Assembly (NCBI GenBank): GCA_944321905.1
Contig: CALUNI010000014.1
Coordinates: forward strand, 1 to 33,201
DNA from: an uncultured Muribaculaceae bacterium
GTDB lineage: Bacteria > Bacteroidota > Bacteroidia > Bacteroidales > Muribaculaceae
Direction: 5' to 3'
DNA: 33,201 nucleotides
The notes beneath the pieces are model-generated. The model saw nothing but the letters and a program-made list of their open reading frames with translations. It made no database searches and was not told where the DNA came from. The number at the start of each line of letters is the position of its first letter. Position 1 is the first letter of the stretch. Positions 32,853 to 33,201 of this stretch are shown here, piece by piece. A program made the position numbers and the translations under genes.

Positions 32853-33201
32853 TTATGAATTTACCTGCACTTTGACACCTGCGGCCTCTATCCTGACGGC
32901 AATGCGATTTAATTCATCGGGAGTGATTTTTTCCAAGTTGCGTTCGGGGGTAGGGCGGTCGATGGTGTAGAGCATCACTTCTTGCGGCTTGATTTCTTTA
33001 TAAGCCTCGATTAGCGCGTCTATCTCCGGGTCGGTGGTGTTGTCGATGGCCTGGCCTTCTTGGCTGCCACGTGTCAGCATTGTTTGTATGATGCACTTTC
33101 AGGCGAATTGTTTCATGTCTTCGAGTATTCCCATTGGCAGCACGTTTGGCGATGTCGGGCGGTTAAGCAGCTTGAAGGTGCGGTATATTGCCGAGTCCAA
33201 T
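32853..33201 (-). pseudogene. 3' part of a radical SAM protein gene with an in-frame TGA
   Basis: The frame is open from the window edge (33200) to the stop at 32853 except for one TGA at 33101-33099. The piece before it reads LDSAIYRTFKLLNRPTSPNV ... ILEDMKQFA, and the piece after reads KCIIQTMLTRGSQEGQAIDN, then EVMLYTIDRPTPERNLEKI. From memory, this matches the C-terminal half of a Bacteroidota radical SAM family (members have ...RPTG..., FNGECIIQTMF, YTIDRETP). The TGA falls where relatives have Gly, so a single GGA-to-TGA change explains it. The cysteine cluster binding the iron-sulfur centre is outside the window. TGA ends other genes here (for example 3154 and 9927), so it is a true stop. 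It may be a real nonsense mutation or a sequencing error. Confidence 0.7.

Noticed and set aside
33099-33101. TGA in the radical SAM gene as a selenocysteine codon
   Set aside because: The surrounding residues match a Gly position, not a Cys position, of the family. No SECIS-like structure was recognised, so a nonsense change or sequence error is simpler.

Overview
The window looks like a chromosomal segment of a Bacteroidota species, most likely order Bacteroidales (gut Muribaculaceae-like is my best guess, from gene content only). Several upstream regions carry the Bacteroides-type promoter TTTG-N19-21-TAnnTTTG. Shine-Dalgarno sites are mostly absent. The gene families are typical of the phylum: a TonB-dependent-type barrel with a carboxypeptidase-regulatory-like domain, a Wzi-family barrel, a DUF3943 barrel, a type IX secretion (T9SS) cargo protein, and SusD-less glycan enzymes exported as lipoproteins. 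I see no phage, integrase, IS element, CRISPR array, rRNA or tRNA.

Layout, left to right. (1) 149-5213, plus strand: SGNH esterase, MBOAT O-acyltransferase, Wzi-like outer-membrane barrel and a small lipocalin-like lipoprotein, which reads as a surface-glycan acylation/assembly locus. (2) 5279-7672: HAD phosphatase, then a convergent DUF3943 barrel. (3) 7856-9927: a small ORF, then a membrane Ser/Thr kinase fused to a TonB C-terminal domain. (4) 9954-12381, minus: an MsbA-like ABC exporter followed by purN, with a 161-bp hairpin in the exporter leader. (5) 12726-20869, plus: TonB-dependent-type barrel, ammonium transporter and a 1114-residue T9SS cargo protein. (6) 20971-22669: a LysM glucosaminidase and cytidine deaminase diverging from a three-unit, 75-bp tandem repeat in which every unit is a promoter. 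(7) 22707-27785, plus: GH43 glycosidase lipoprotein, then a tight NamZ / sodium-solute symporter / WYL regulator operon that fits N-acetylmuramic acid salvage. (8) 27818-31016: dnaX (minus) and a secreted GalM lipoprotein (plus). (9) 31017-33201: a terminator, a ~190-bp inverted-repeat element, a bidirectional terminator, a CNNM/CorC-type membrane protein (minus) and the 3' end of a radical SAM gene broken by an in-frame TGA.

Much of the window deals with the cell envelope and peptidoglycan or glycan turnover (acylation, capsule-type barrel, lipid export, glucosaminidase, exo-muramidase plus transporter, GH43, mutarotase). The most notable items are the kinase-TonB fusion, the 75-bp promoter repeats, the NamZ-symporter-WYL operon, the two large hairpin elements and the interrupted radical SAM gene. 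All family calls come from reading motifs by eye; no database search was run.
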